64,000 nucleotides of DNA from Halomonas citrativorans. GTDB lineage: Bacteria > Pseudomonadota > Gammaproteobacteria > Pseudomonadales > Halomonadaceae. How positions within the stretch are numbered: position 1 is the stretch's first letter; each line of letters begins with the position of its first letter. The notes under the pieces are model-generated. The model had not been told where the DNA came from, ran no database searches, and saw only the letters and a program-made list of their open reading frames with translations. The position numbers were made by a program, and so were the translations under genes. The DNA is taken from contig NZ_FUKM01000057.1 of assembly GCF_900163645.1 (NCBI RefSeq), forward strand, positions 434,001-498,000, in the 5' to 3' direction. Positions 50,630-58,743 of this stretch are shown piece by piece.

Positions 50630-51385
50630 ATGAAAGGCTTAAACGAGCGTCGCCAAGCGCTGCTTGATCGGGTGCGCCAGGAGGGGCGCCATTCGCTGGA
50701 GGCGCTGGCCGGTCAGTTTGGGGTGTCAGTACAAACGCTGCGCGGCGATATTCGCTTTCTTGCCGAGAAGGGGATGGTGCTGCGTCGCCACGGCGAGGTG
50801 CTGCCGTTTCCCGACCGTGAAAATATCGGCTACGACCAGCGCCAGATCGTTAACGAAACCGGAAAACGCCATATTGCGCGCCAGGCCGCTTCGCTGATTC
50901 AGCACCATCAGTCGCTTTTTCTAGGTACCGGCACCACCGTTGAGCAGCTCGCCGACGCGCTGCACGATAAAAAGGGCCTGCATATCATGACCAATAACCT
51001 TCATGCGCTTATCAAACTATCCGCTATGGAGTGTGAGATGGTAGTGGCGGGTGGCCGGGTACGTCGCCGGGACCAGGACGTAATTGGTGGCGACGCGTGG
51101 CGCTTTTTTCAACGCTACCGGGCGGATGTAGGCATTGTCTCGGTAGGCGGCATGGATGCTCACGGCAACCTTTTCGATTACAACGACGATGAGGTTATGG
51201 CCCGTGAAGCGCTGTTGGCTAATGCAGCCTTTCGCGTTCTGGTGCTGGATAGCACCAAGTTTGATTTACCGCTGCGCTGTGCGGCGGGGCAACTAGCCGA
51301 TTATGACGCGGTGATTACCGACGTGGCGCTCCCCGACCGATTGCGCAGCCCTCTTGCCGCACAGGGCGTTAGGTTTTTGATATGA
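50630..51385 (+). CDS. DeoR-family transcriptional repressor
   Basis: A 251-residue DeoR regulator: N-terminal helix-turn-helix HSLEALAGQFGVSVQTLRGDIRFL, and a C-terminal ribose-phosphate-isomerase-like sensor domain (LFLGTGTTVEQLADAL, MVVAGGRVRRRDQDVIGGDA, FRVLVLDSTKFDL). The sensor domain binds phosphorylated sugars. It is divergent from the AfuABC-like operon and upstream of mtnK, so it probably regulates one or both, perhaps in response to a sugar phosphate. Confidence 0.92.
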   Translation: MKGLNERRQALLDRVRQEGRHSLEALAGQFGVSVQTLRGDIRFLAEKGMVLRRHGEVLPFPDRENIGYDQRQIVNETGKRHIARQAASLIQHHQSLFLGTGTTVEQLADALHDKKGLHIMTNNLHALIKLSAMECEMVVAGGRVRRRDQDVIGGDAWRFFQRYRADVGIVSVGGMDAHGNLFDYNDDEVMAREALLANAAFRVLVLDSTKFDLPLRCAAGQLADYDAVITDVALPDRLRSPLAAQGVRFLI

Positions 51386-51451
51386 ACAGTTTGATATGAG
51401 CAGGTATTAAGGTGGTCGGCGAGGTAGCCGCAGCCGATAGGCGCTGGTATC

Positions 51452-51484
51452 TATTTGACATTGGCTCTCAGGTGATGACAAATA
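51452..51484. promoter_or_regulatory. inverted repeat and promoter-like element before mtnK
   Basis: TATTTGACAT and ATGACAAATA are inverted copies (9 of 10 pairs) separated by 13 bp, located 30-60 bp before the mtnK start. TTGACA inside the left arm resembles a -35 element, so a regulator bound here would control mtnK. The regulator is not identified. Confidence 0.45.
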
Positions 51485-51512
51485 CCCAAAAAATTTGCTT
51501 GAGGAGCACGCT

Positions 51513-52790
51513 GTGGAAAACGGTCAATCAGAAGCGGCCTTGCGTTATGAAGCGTTATCCGTAGATACGCTGGCAACGCGGCTGGGTGATGTACACGAAG
51601 TAGCCAGCCGGGTAGGCGGCGAGCCCGAGAGCTGGGAAATTCGTGAGGTGGGCGATGGCAACCTGAACCTGGTGTTTATCGTGACGGGCACAGCAGGTAG
51701 CGTGGTGGTCAAGCAGGCGCTGCCCTACGTTCGTATGGTGGGCGAAAGCTGGCCGCTGCCGCTTTACCGCGCCCATTTTGAGTATTACGCCCTGGTGCGC
51801 CAGGCCAAGCGTGCCCCAAGCATTGCGCCGGAGGTGTTTTATTTCGATAAGCCCCAGGCCCTGTTTGTGATGGAGTATCTTTACCCGCACACGATCTTGC
51901 GCCGTAAGCTGATTAAAGGTGAACGCGTGGCTCGCTTGGGGGAAACCATCGGCCAGTTCTGCGCACGCACGGCGTTTCGTGGCTCGGAGCTTTCTCTGCC
52001 AAGCCCAGAGAAGAAGCAGGATGTGGGGCTGTTTTCGGGTAACGTGGCGATTCCTGCGATTACCGAATCATTGGTGTTCACCGACCCTTATTACGGCGCC
52101 GAGATGAACCACCACACGCCGGAACTTTCGCCAGTGGTGGACGAGCTGCGCCGCAATGTGCGCTTAAAAGCCAAGGTTCAGCGGCTATTGATGAAGTTCA
52201 CTGCCAACACTGAAACCATGCTCCACGGTGATTTGCACTCGGGCTCGATCATGGCGACCGATACCGACGTGCGTGTGATCGACCCTGAGTTTTCTCAATA
52301 CGGGCCGATGGCGTTTGATCTGGGAATGGCCGTGGCCAACTTCCTGATGGCGTACTTTAGTCAGCCCGCCCATCGCCAGGATGACGACCTGGACGCTTAT
52401 CAGGCGTGGATTCTCGACGTCATCGAGGCATGCTTCACAAGCTTTGATACCGAGTTCTGCCGCTTATGGCAAACCGAGCGCACCGGCATTCTGTTCCCCA
52501 GGGCGCTGTTTGAAGAGCAGGGCAACAGTGCGGACGACGCCTGCGATGCGCTGTTGGATGAGATTCGCCTGGATGCGCTGGCCTACTGCGGTATCGAGAT
52601 GCACCGCCGGGTGCTGTCACTGGCCCATAACGCCGACTTCGAAGAGATCGAAGATACTGCCCTGCGCGCCCGGCTAGAAGCCCGTAATGTGTTGATGGGC
52701 CAGGCGCTTATAATGAACCCTGACGCGGCTCGTGAGGTACCTGCGCTTATTGAACTGGCTCAGGCCTATAACCGTCAGGATGTTCTATAA
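51513..52790 (+). CDS. mtnK: 5-methylthioribose kinase
   Basis: A 425-residue kinase of the protein-kinase-like fold that phosphorylates 5-methylthioribose. The signature TMLHGDLHSGSIM matches the MtnK catalytic loop, RVIDPEFSQYGPMAFDLG the metal-binding DPE region, and VGDGNLNLVFIV / VVVKQALPYVR the ATP-binding part. GAGGAG lies 6 nt before GTG 51513; an upstream TTG is less likely. It stands alone after the DeoR gene. The mtnBCD genes of the same salvage pathway lie about 10 kb away; mtnA is not in the window. Confidence 0.92.
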   Translation: MENGQSEAALRYEALSVDTLATRLGDVHEVASRVGGEPESWEIREVGDGNLNLVFIVTGTAGSVVVKQALPYVRMVGESWPLPLYRAHFEYYALVRQAKRAPSIAPEVFYFDKPQALFVMEYLYPHTILRRKLIKGERVARLGETIGQFCARTAFRGSELSLPSPEKKQDVGLFSGNVAIPAITESLVFTDPYYGAEMNHHTPELSPVVDELRRNVRLKAKVQRLLMKFTANTETMLHGDLHSGSIMATDTDVRVIDPEFSQYGPMAFDLGMAVANFLMAYFSQPAHRQDDDLDAYQAWILDVIEACFTSFDTEFCRLWQTERTGILFPRALFEEQGNSADDACDALLDEIRLDALAYCGIEMHRRVLSLAHNADFEEIEDTALRARLEARNVLMGQALIMNPDAAREVPALIELAQAYNRQDVL

Positions 52791-52861
52791 ACGGCATTCT
52801 ATAAAAGACATGCTTTAAAAAAGCCGCAATCGCCCGATGAGCTGCCCCCTAGCGTTGGACA

Positions 52862-52887
52862 ACCCTCTAACACAGGGGGTGTTTTTA
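52862..52887 (+). terminator. probable rho-independent terminator after mtnK
   Basis: ACCCTC, a seven-base loop and GGGGGT form a short stem followed by GTTTTT, about 70 nt past the mtnK stop. It may alternatively be the outer end of a decayed insertion sequence. Confidence 0.5.
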
Positions 52888-52997
52888 TAAGGAAGGCGTA
52901 CGACGAGACGTTCAAGTTGCTGATTGCGCAGCCTGCCCAGTACATATCCCTGTCCCGGTAACGTTACGATTGAGAGCATTCGTTATATTTATCTGGT

Positions 52998-53015
52998 ATG
53001 TTATACTATAACAAT
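52998..53015. promoter_or_regulatory. Zur box upstream of gamma-carbonic anhydrase
   Basis: ATGTTATACTATAACAAT fits the enterobacterial Zur consensus ATGTTATA-N-TATAACAT with only the final bases differing. It lies about 120 bp before the ATG at 53134 and is the most canonical of the five sites in the window. Confidence 0.72.
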
Positions 53016-53133
53016 AAGCGTTTTGGCTGAGATTGGTTTCAGCATATTTGAGTCCCCTTGCTGTAGTCCGTAAGCCCCATCTGGTCTGCCTCAACACTTC
53101 CCCTGCTTTATGATAAATAAGGATAAGTGACCA

Positions 53134-53694
53134 ATGATTAGGAAAAATCCACGTGGTGACCTGCCAACGATTCATCCCAGTGCTTTTATTGATCCCACGG
53201 CTATCATTTGTGGATTGGTCATCGTGGAAGAGAATGTATTCATCGGACCCTACGCCGTGATCAGAGCCGATGAAATGGATGTACACGGTCATATCGACCC
53301 GATTGTAATCGGCGCACACTCCAATATTCAGGATGGCGTCGTGATCCATTCCAAGTCGGGCGCCAGCGTGACGATAGGCGAGCGCACCTCGATTGCCCAT
53401 CGCGCTATTGTGCATGGCCCTTGCACAGTGGGTAGCGGCGTATTTATCGGTTTTAACAGCGTACTTTTCAATTGCCAGATTGGCGATGGCTGCGTAGTGC
53501 GCTACAACGCGGTGGTCGATGGTTGCCAACTGCCCGCGAACTTTTATGTTCCTTCTACTGAGCGAATTGGCCCCGATACGGATGTGGCGCTTTTAAAGCA
53601 GGTGCCTAGCGAAGCCAGTGCGTTTTCCGAGGATGTCGCTCGTACCAACAATGATTTGGTGCAGGGTTATAAGGCTATCCATAATGAGTTTTAG
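53134..53694 (+). CDS. gamma-class carbonic anhydrase family protein
   Basis: A 186-residue left-handed beta-helix protein of the gamma-carbonic anhydrase family. The hexapeptide repeats are visible (VFIGPYAVIRADE, VTIGERTSIAHRA, VFIGFNSVLFNCQIGDGCVV), and the three metal-binding His positions are in VVIHSKSG and IAHRAIVHGPC. A homologue sits in the Pseudomonas Zur regulon, where it is thought to stand in for zinc-dependent carbonic anhydrases when zinc is scarce, since gamma enzymes can use iron. The Zur box upstream supports that here. Confidence 0.88.
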   Translation: MIRKNPRGDLPTIHPSAFIDPTAIICGLVIVEENVFIGPYAVIRADEMDVHGHIDPIVIGAHSNIQDGVVIHSKSGASVTIGERTSIAHRAIVHGPCTVGSGVFIGFNSVLFNCQIGDGCVVRYNAVVDGCQLPANFYVPSTERIGPDTDVALLKQVPSEASAFSEDVARTNNDLVQGYKAIHNEF

Positions 53695-53798
53695 GCAGTA
53701 GCGATTTTACGCTCGTATAAAACGATTAAGGGCACGCTGTTACGCTTAGCTGGTGAGTCAGGTCGCTATTAACGTTAAATTTTTTGCCTTTATTTGTT

Positions 53799-53810
53799 AT
53801 GTTATAACGT
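53799..53810. promoter_or_regulatory. Zur-type operator of the dksA2-zigA-folE2 operon
   Basis: ATGTTATAACGT within TTGTTATGTTATAACGTAATTT, 24 bp before the dksA2 start. One mismatch from the perfect 12-bp palindrome at 41539 and 45074. Confidence 0.68.
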
Positions 53811-53833
53811 AATTTATGGCGCAAGGTATATGT

Positions 53834-54298
53834 ATGAATAAGCCGACTACCACGGTATCAACGCATCGCGAGTTGCCGGATAAGGCGCGAGAGGCCAATG
53901 TCCGGGACATGCCAGCCTGTGACTATATGAATGACGAGCAGCTGGCTTTTTTTCGCCAGCGGTTGCTGGATGAGCGCTTAGAAATTCAAGCGCATTTAAA
54001 GGAAATGAAAGAGGCAATCGCTTCTCACGAACGTGACAGCGATGAAGCCGATCAGGCCTCGTTTGAAGAGGAGCTACGTCTATCACTACGTCAGGCCGAC
54101 CGGGAAAGCCGCCTGGTGAACAATATCGATGCGGCTTTACGACGGATCGATAACGGCGACTATGGCTATTGTGACGAGACTGGCGAGCCTATTGGTATTG
54201 CCCGCTTGCTGTTCCGACCCACTGCGCGGCTATGTATTGAGGCGAAAGAGCGTCAGGAAAGCCAGGAAAATCATTACCGCAAAGCAAGGTGGGAGTAA
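53834..54298 (+). CDS. dksA2: zinc-finger-deficient DksA paralogue
   Basis: A 154-residue DksA-family RNA-polymerase-binding protein: coiled coil (LAFFRQRLLDERLEIQAHLKEMKEAI) with the tip region SDEADQASFEEEL, then the globular domain. The zinc-finger positions read GYCDETGEPIGIARL and ARLCIEAKERQE, so two of four cysteines are replaced (CxxT, CxxA). This is the DksA2 form of Pseudomonas, which works without zinc and replaces DksA during zinc starvation. The ATG at 53834 (AAGG 7 nt upstream) is preferred; an earlier ATG at 53816 touches the operator region. Confidence 0.93.
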   Translation: MNKPTTTVSTHRELPDKAREANVRDMPACDYMNDEQLAFFRQRLLDERLEIQAHLKEMKEAIASHERDSDEADQASFEEELRLSLRQADRESRLVNNIDAALRRIDNGDYGYCDETGEPIGIARLLFRPTARLCIEAKERQESQENHYRKARWE

Positions 54299-54304
54299 CC
54301 CGTT

Positions 54305-55390
54305 ATGACGACACCCTCGCTCATTCCCATTAACGTGCTTACCGGTTTTTTCGGAAGCGGCAAAACCACGCTGCTCAATCGTTGGGTACACCAATTGTCA
54401 ATGCGTAATACATTGGTGGTTATCAATGAGTTTGGTGATATTGGGCTGGACCACCTGCTCATCACCCATAGCGATGAGCAAGCCGTTATCGAAATGAGCA
54501 GCGGCTGCCTATGCTGTACGCTGCGCGGCGATCTTAGTCGTACGCTACAGCAAGCGTTGGAAGATATTCAGGCACAAGATAAGCCTTTTCCCTCACGCGT
54601 GGTGATCGAAACCACGGGCCTGGCAGCGCCCACTTCCATACTGCAGCTGCTGATGACCGATCACTGGCTAGCGCATCGTTTTAAACTTGATAGCGTGGTG
54701 TGCTGTGTTGATGCAGTCAATGGCGCAGCAACGCTTACAGCCCATAGCGAGTCGCAGCAGCAAGTAGCCATCGCCGATAAGCTGTTACTCACCAAAACTG
54801 ACTTGGCCGAGCAAAACGTGGTATCTACCCTGGCCAACCAGCTCGCGAGAATTAACCCTACGGCCGAGCAGTGGCAGGTAATTAACGGCGAGCTTTCCGC
54901 CAGCCTCCTGGTCGGCGCAGGGCTTTATCGAAGTGAACATGCAGGTTATCAGGTTGACCAGTGGCTAAAGGCGGGCAGCTATACGGTCCAGCCCGCCGAT
55001 CAACACGCCGGCGCTACTTTTTCGCTGAGTAAGCATTCATTGTTGAACGCGACCCAGCCCGACAGCACATCGCACGGCGACAGTATCAATGCCTTTTGCT
55101 TTAGCGTTGAAGAGCCAATCCACCCCGACACGTTAGAGAGCTGGCTGGATATCTTGATGTCGCTGATGGGCGATAAAATGTTGCGTATCAAAGCGGTAGT
55201 GCATCTTACCGACAGGGATACACCGCTGGCGTTACACGGCGTACAACATATTTTTCACCCGCCTGCAGAGCTGCCCGCAGGCAGCGTGAGTGACCGAGTT
55301 TCCCGATTTGTTTTCATCACGCAGAATGTGTCGCCGGAGAGCGTGGCTGAGATGTACCGCTTTTTTCAAACCTCTAAAGAGAGTGCCTAA
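54305..55390 (+). CDS. zigA: Zur-linked COG0523 metallochaperone GTPase
   Basis: A 361-residue G3E GTPase. Walker A GFFGSGKTTLLNRW, the metal-binding motif SSGCLCCTLRGDL, the guanine-specificity TKTD, and ETTGLAAP are present, plus a C-terminal CobW_C domain with a His pair (HGVQHIFHPPAEL). ZigA-type proteins are induced in zinc shortage and deliver zinc to apo-enzymes. It sits between dksA2 and folE2, 6 bp after the first and overlapping the second by one base (TAATG). The symbol follows usage in Acinetobacter/Pseudomonas; orthology is inferred. Confidence 0.87.
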   Translation: MTTPSLIPINVLTGFFGSGKTTLLNRWVHQLSMRNTLVVINEFGDIGLDHLLITHSDEQAVIEMSSGCLCCTLRGDLSRTLQQALEDIQAQDKPFPSRVVIETTGLAAPTSILQLLMTDHWLAHRFKLDSVVCCVDAVNGAATLTAHSESQQQVAIADKLLLTKTDLAEQNVVSTLANQLARINPTAEQWQVINGELSASLLVGAGLYRSEHAGYQVDQWLKAGSYTVQPADQHAGATFSLSKHSLLNATQPDSTSHGDSINAFCFSVEEPIHPDTLESWLDILMSLMGDKMLRIKAVVHLTDRDTPLALHGVQHIFHPPAELPAGSVSDRVSRFVFITQNVSPESVAEMYRFFQTSKESA

Positions 55391-56280
55391 TGACCGCTGT
55401 GACGTTACCCGATATTGCACGCCAAAGGCCGACGCTATCAGGCGCTTTATCATGGGTAGGGATGGAGGGTATCGCGCTGCCCATTCGCTTAAACGATATG
55501 ACGCTTAACGTGACGGTAAATGCGGGCGTCAGCCTTGATGAGCCGGGCGCCCGGGGGATCCATATGTCGCGCTTATATCTAGCGCTGGATGCTCTAGAGA
55601 ATGAGACATTGACACTGCCTGTCGTTCACACGGTATTGAACGCATTTGTAAAGGGCCAGGGCGGACTGTCCCAGCATGCGTATCTCAGTGTTGAGGGCAA
55701 TATGCCTCTTAAGCGCAGCGCGTTAATTAGCCCGCTCGCAGGATGGAAAAACTACCCGTTCTCGTTACATTGCCAGTTGACCCCCGCGGGTTTCCAAGCG
55801 CAGTTGGATATTAAAATAGGCTACTCATCGACTTGCCCCTGCTCGGCGGCGTTAGCCCGACAGCTCATTCAGCAAGCTTTTGAAGAAGACTTCGAAGAAA
55901 TACCACTGACCAGGTCAGCGGTATTGGCTTGGCTCGGTAGTGAAGAGGGCATACTGGCAACTCCCCATAGTCAGCGAAGTGACGTCACCTGCTCGTTGCG
56001 TCTGTCACCAGAAAGTGGCGACACACTGCCGCTGGAAGCTACCATCGACCGGGTCGAGAACGCCCTGGGCACCGCGCTGCAGACGGCGGTGAAGCGTATC
56101 GATGAACAGGCCTTCGCCCTCGCCAATGGCCAAAACCTGATGTTTTGTGAAGATGCCGCCAAGCGTGTGGATAGCACGCTGCGCAAAATGCCTTGGGTCG
56201 CGGGATTTCAACTCAAGGTCGTGCATGCAGAGAGCCTGCATGCTCACAACGCCGTCGCACGCAGCGAATGGCAGTGGTGA
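55390..56280 (+). CDS. folE2: GTP cyclohydrolase FolE2 (type IB)
   Basis: A 296-residue GTP cyclohydrolase IB, first step of folate synthesis, which uses manganese or other metals instead of zinc. The tunnelling-fold signature sequences ARGIHMSRLYLAL, LKRSALISPLAGWKN and the catalytic Cys region GYSSTCPCSAALARQ are present, and the C-terminal Glu/His metal-binding parts follow. It replaces zinc-dependent FolE in zinc starvation. Third gene of the dksA2 operon, matching the Zur regulon order of pseudomonads in content. Confidence 0.93.
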   Translation: MTAVTLPDIARQRPTLSGALSWVGMEGIALPIRLNDMTLNVTVNAGVSLDEPGARGIHMSRLYLALDALENETLTLPVVHTVLNAFVKGQGGLSQHAYLSVEGNMPLKRSALISPLAGWKNYPFSLHCQLTPAGFQAQLDIKIGYSSTCPCSAALARQLIQQAFEEDFEEIPLTRSAVLAWLGSEEGILATPHSQRSDVTCSLRLSPESGDTLPLEATIDRVENALGTALQTAVKRIDEQAFALANGQNLMFCEDAAKRVDSTLRKMPWVAGFQLKVVHAESLHAHNAVARSEWQW

Positions 56281-56294
56281 TGCGATGATCGTAA

Positions 56295-57335
56295 TCAATG
56301 AAGCGATAGGGGCGTGCGGGCGGTTTGAAAGCGTGCCCGATAGGCGGTAGGCGTCAGTGCGTAACGACGAGAAAATACCTTGCGCATCTGTTCGTCGGAG
56401 CTGAATCCTACGCGCCAGGCAATGCTTTTCATGGGCAGCGTCGTGTCGAGCAACAGCGACTTGGCGCGTTCACAACGGGCGTTTTCAAGCCAGGCCGATG
56501 GCGTCATGCCAAACTCGTCAAGAAACGTGCGGCTGAAATGGCGGGGGCTTATACCCGCCTTGGCGGCCATATCCGCCAGTTTTAAAGGCTTATCAAGATG
56601 AGTGATAAGCCAACTCTGTAACTCGCGCATACTGGGCGAACCCGTCATTTGGCTGGTGAGTGCGGCGCTAAATTGCGACTGGCCACCCGGGCGTTTGAGA
56701 TAAACCACCAGATCGCGCGCTACGCCCAGCGCCAGATCGCGTCCAAAATCCTGCTCGACAAATGCCAGTGTCAGATCAATCGCGGCCGTCACCCCGGCGG
56801 AAGTCCAGAAACGACCGTCCTGCACAAAAATCGCATCGGCATCTACCTGCAACGCGGGAAAACGCTGCTGTAGCAGGGCCGCATAGTGCCAGTGCGTTGC
56901 CGCACGACGGCGGTTAAGAAGCCCCGCTTCAGCGAGAAAAAATGACCCGGTGCATAGCGCGGCGAAGCGCTGAACATCATCTGCCCGACGGCGACACCAA
57001 TCGATAAGTGCGGGTTGGCTGGTGAGTGCTTTTTCGATATCGGCAGCGCCTGCCACCATTACGGTTGAAAGCGGGCCATTTTCAGGCAGCCCGCTCTGTG
57101 CTTGAAGTGGCACCATCGTCTCCGACGCAATCACTCCAGGCTGTGGGGCGGCCAGTGTCACCTTGTAACGTCGCGGATCGCCTCGCTCGGCCAAGCGTTT
57201 GTTGGCGTGGGTGAATACGCTGAGCGGTCCGATGGTCTCCATGATTTTAAACCCTGGATAAATGATGAGATGTACACGGTCGCTGTTTTCGGCTGCTGTG
57301 ATCCCTGGGATGTTATTGGCTTTGTCATTTTTCAT
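56295..57335 (-). CDS. GlxA-type AraC regulator, second paralogue
   Basis: A 346-residue regulator with an N-terminal DJ-1/PfpI domain (VHLIIYPGFKIMETIGPLSVF, FAALCTGSFFLAEAGLLN) and a C-terminal AraC domain (MAAKAGISPRHFSRTFLDEF, IAWRVGFSSDEQMRKVFSRRY). It is divergent from the alcohol dehydrogenase gene, with the ACGTTATAACGT palindrome between them; it may activate that gene or be autoregulated. Convergent with folE2 (14-bp gap). Confidence 0.88.
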   Translation of the reverse strand: MKNDKANNIPGITAAENSDRVHLIIYPGFKIMETIGPLSVFTHANKRLAERGDPRRYKVTLAAPQPGVIASETMVPLQAQSGLPENGPLSTVMVAGAADIEKALTSQPALIDWCRRRADDVQRFAALCTGSFFLAEAGLLNRRRAATHWHYAALLQQRFPALQVDADAIFVQDGRFWTSAGVTAAIDLTLAFVEQDFGRDLALGVARDLVVYLKRPGGQSQFSAALTSQMTGSPSMRELQSWLITHLDKPLKLADMAAKAGISPRHFSRTFLDEFGMTPSAWLENARCERAKSLLLDTTLPMKSIAWRVGFSSDEQMRKVFSRRYALTPTAYRARFQTARTPLSLH

Positions 57336-57415
57336 GGGTATTACTCTTTCGAGGCCTGATTACCGTGAACTCTGTCTTGATTTGACCGGAGTACTCGCTG
57401 GGGTAATTTAACAAA

Positions 57416-57427
57416 ACGTTATAACGT
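57416..57427. promoter_or_regulatory. Zur-like palindrome upstream of the class III ADH
   Basis: ACGTTATAACGT is a perfect 12-bp palindrome differing from ATGTTATAACAT symmetrically by one base per half. It lies 31 bp before the ATG at 57458 and 81 bp from the divergent AraC gene. A Zur site is likely but less certain; the neighbouring AraC protein could use it instead. Confidence 0.5.
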
Positions 57428-57457
57428 ATCATTTTAGCTCAAGTAAAAGGAGAGAAA

Positions 57458-58621
57458 ATGAAAACGCGCGCCGCGATTGCATGGGAGCCGAACCGCCCAC
57501 TGGAAATTGAAGAAATCGACCTGGAAGGCCCCAAAGACGGTGAAGTGCTGGTCCGCATTGTTACCACCAGCCTCTGCCATACGGATATGTTCACGCTTTC
57601 AGGGCGCGACCCCGAAGGGCTATTCCCTGCCGTGCTCGGTCACGAAGGCGTAGGGGTCGTCGAGGAAGTGGGCCGTGGCGTTGCATCGGTTAAGCCCGGG
57701 GATCATGTGATTCCTCTCTACACGCCCGAAGACCCCAACTGCCCCTATATCAAGTCGGGTAAAACCAATCTTTGCCAGACGATTCGCGAGACACAAGGGC
57801 GCGGCGTGATGCCTGACGGCACCTCGCGGTTCTCTTACAAAGGGAAGATGATCCATCACTATATGGGGACCAGCACTTTCAGCGAATACACGGTACTGCC
57901 TGAAATTGCGGTCGCAAAAATTGCTAAAGAGGCGCCACTTGCCAAGGCAAGTGTTATGGGCTGCGCGGTGCCGACCGGGATGGGGGCGGTGCGCAATACT
58001 GCTAGGGTCACACCTGGAGCGACCGTCGTGGTTTTTGGCTTAGGCGCGGTGGGCATGGCGGTAATTCAAGGCGCCAAAATGGTCGGCGCTGGCCGTATTA
58101 TCGGTATCGATACCAACCCCAACAAGTTCCCGCTGGCACGGGACATGGGCGTAACGGAGTGCGTTAATCCCGCCGACTTCAGGCAGCCCATCCAGGAAGT
58201 CATCGTCGAAATGACCAATGGCGGCGCAGATTACTCCTTTGAATGCATTGGCAATGTCAACGTAATGCGTGCGGCACTGGAGTGCTGCCACAAAGGATGG
58301 GGTGAGTGTACGGTGATCGGCGTGGCGGGCGCGGGAGAAGAAATTTCTACGCGACCCTTTCAACTGGTGACCGGGCGTGTATGGCGTGGCTCTGCATTTG
58401 GCGGTGTGCTAGGGCGCAGTCAGCTGCCGGGGATGGTAGATGAATGGTTACGCGGCGACTTCGATGTCGACCCCTACATTACCCACAATATGACGCACGA
58501 TCAGATCAACACCGCCTTCGACTTGCTGCACGCGGGCAAATCGATCCGTTCGGTCATCCATTTCCAGCCCAAGGAGACGATGCAACCGGAAGGACTGGCA
58601 GGCAAGATTGTTTCAAGCTGA
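57458..58621 (+). CDS. frmA: class III alcohol dehydrogenase with degenerate structural-zinc site
   Basis: A 387-residue S-(hydroxymethyl)glutathione dehydrogenase type enzyme that oxidises the formaldehyde-glutathione adduct with NAD. Catalytic zinc ligands are present ([25 protein letters not shown]) and the Rossmann motif GLGAVGMAV. The structural-zinc loop, normally four Cys (CxxCxxCx7C), reads [17 protein letters not shown]: the first and third Cys are Asp and Ile. Half of the zinc content is thus probably lost. It needs glutathione in the cytosol. No formylglutathione hydrolase is adjacent. AAGGAG precedes the ATG. A terminator follows. Confidence 0.9.
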   Translation: MKTRAAIAWEPNRPLEIEEIDLEGPKDGEVLVRIVTTSLCHTDMFTLSGRDPEGLFPAVLGHEGVGVVEEVGRGVASVKPGDHVIPLYTPEDPNCPYIKSGKTNLCQTIRETQGRGVMPDGTSRFSYKGKMIHHYMGTSTFSEYTVLPEIAVAKIAKEAPLAKASVMGCAVPTGMGAVRNTARVTPGATVVVFGLGAVGMAVIQGAKMVGAGRIIGIDTNPNKFPLARDMGVTECVNPADFRQPIQEVIVEMTNGGADYSFECIGNVNVMRAALECCHKGWGECTVIGVAGAGEEISTRPFQLVTGRVWRGSAFGGVLGRSQLPGMVDEWLRGDFDVDPYITHNMTHDQINTAFDLLHAGKSIRSVIHFQPKETMQPEGLAGKIVSS

Positions 58622-58640
58622 ACATGTACGCTTAGAAGGT

Positions 58641-58665
58641 AGGCGGGTTCTGATTGAACCCGCCT
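58641..58665. terminator. terminator hairpin between convergent genes
   Basis: AGGCGGGTTC and GAACCCGCCT form a perfect 10-bp stem with a five-base loop, 20 nt past the dehydrogenase stop. No strong T-run follows on the plus strand; on the minus strand TTTTTT lies upstream of it, about 10-20 nt away. Confidence 0.65.
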
Positions 58666-58743
58666 CCGTGTAACCATAAAAAAGCCCGCTACCAGTTCCA
58701 ACGTTGCATAGCTTTTGAATGGCTGGTTTGCCACTGTCCAGGA

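Larger units (their letters stand above)
52791..53133. other. 343-bp gap with terminator, possible IS debris and Zur box
   Basis: After mtnK there is a terminator (52862-52887), then a stretch that on the plus strand could encode KAYDETFKLLIAQPAQYIS, which resembles the start of an IS3-type OrfA but is too short to be sure. GTAACGTTAC (52958-52967) is a 10-bp palindrome. The Zur-type site at 52998-53015 follows. No intact gene is seen. Confidence 0.5.
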
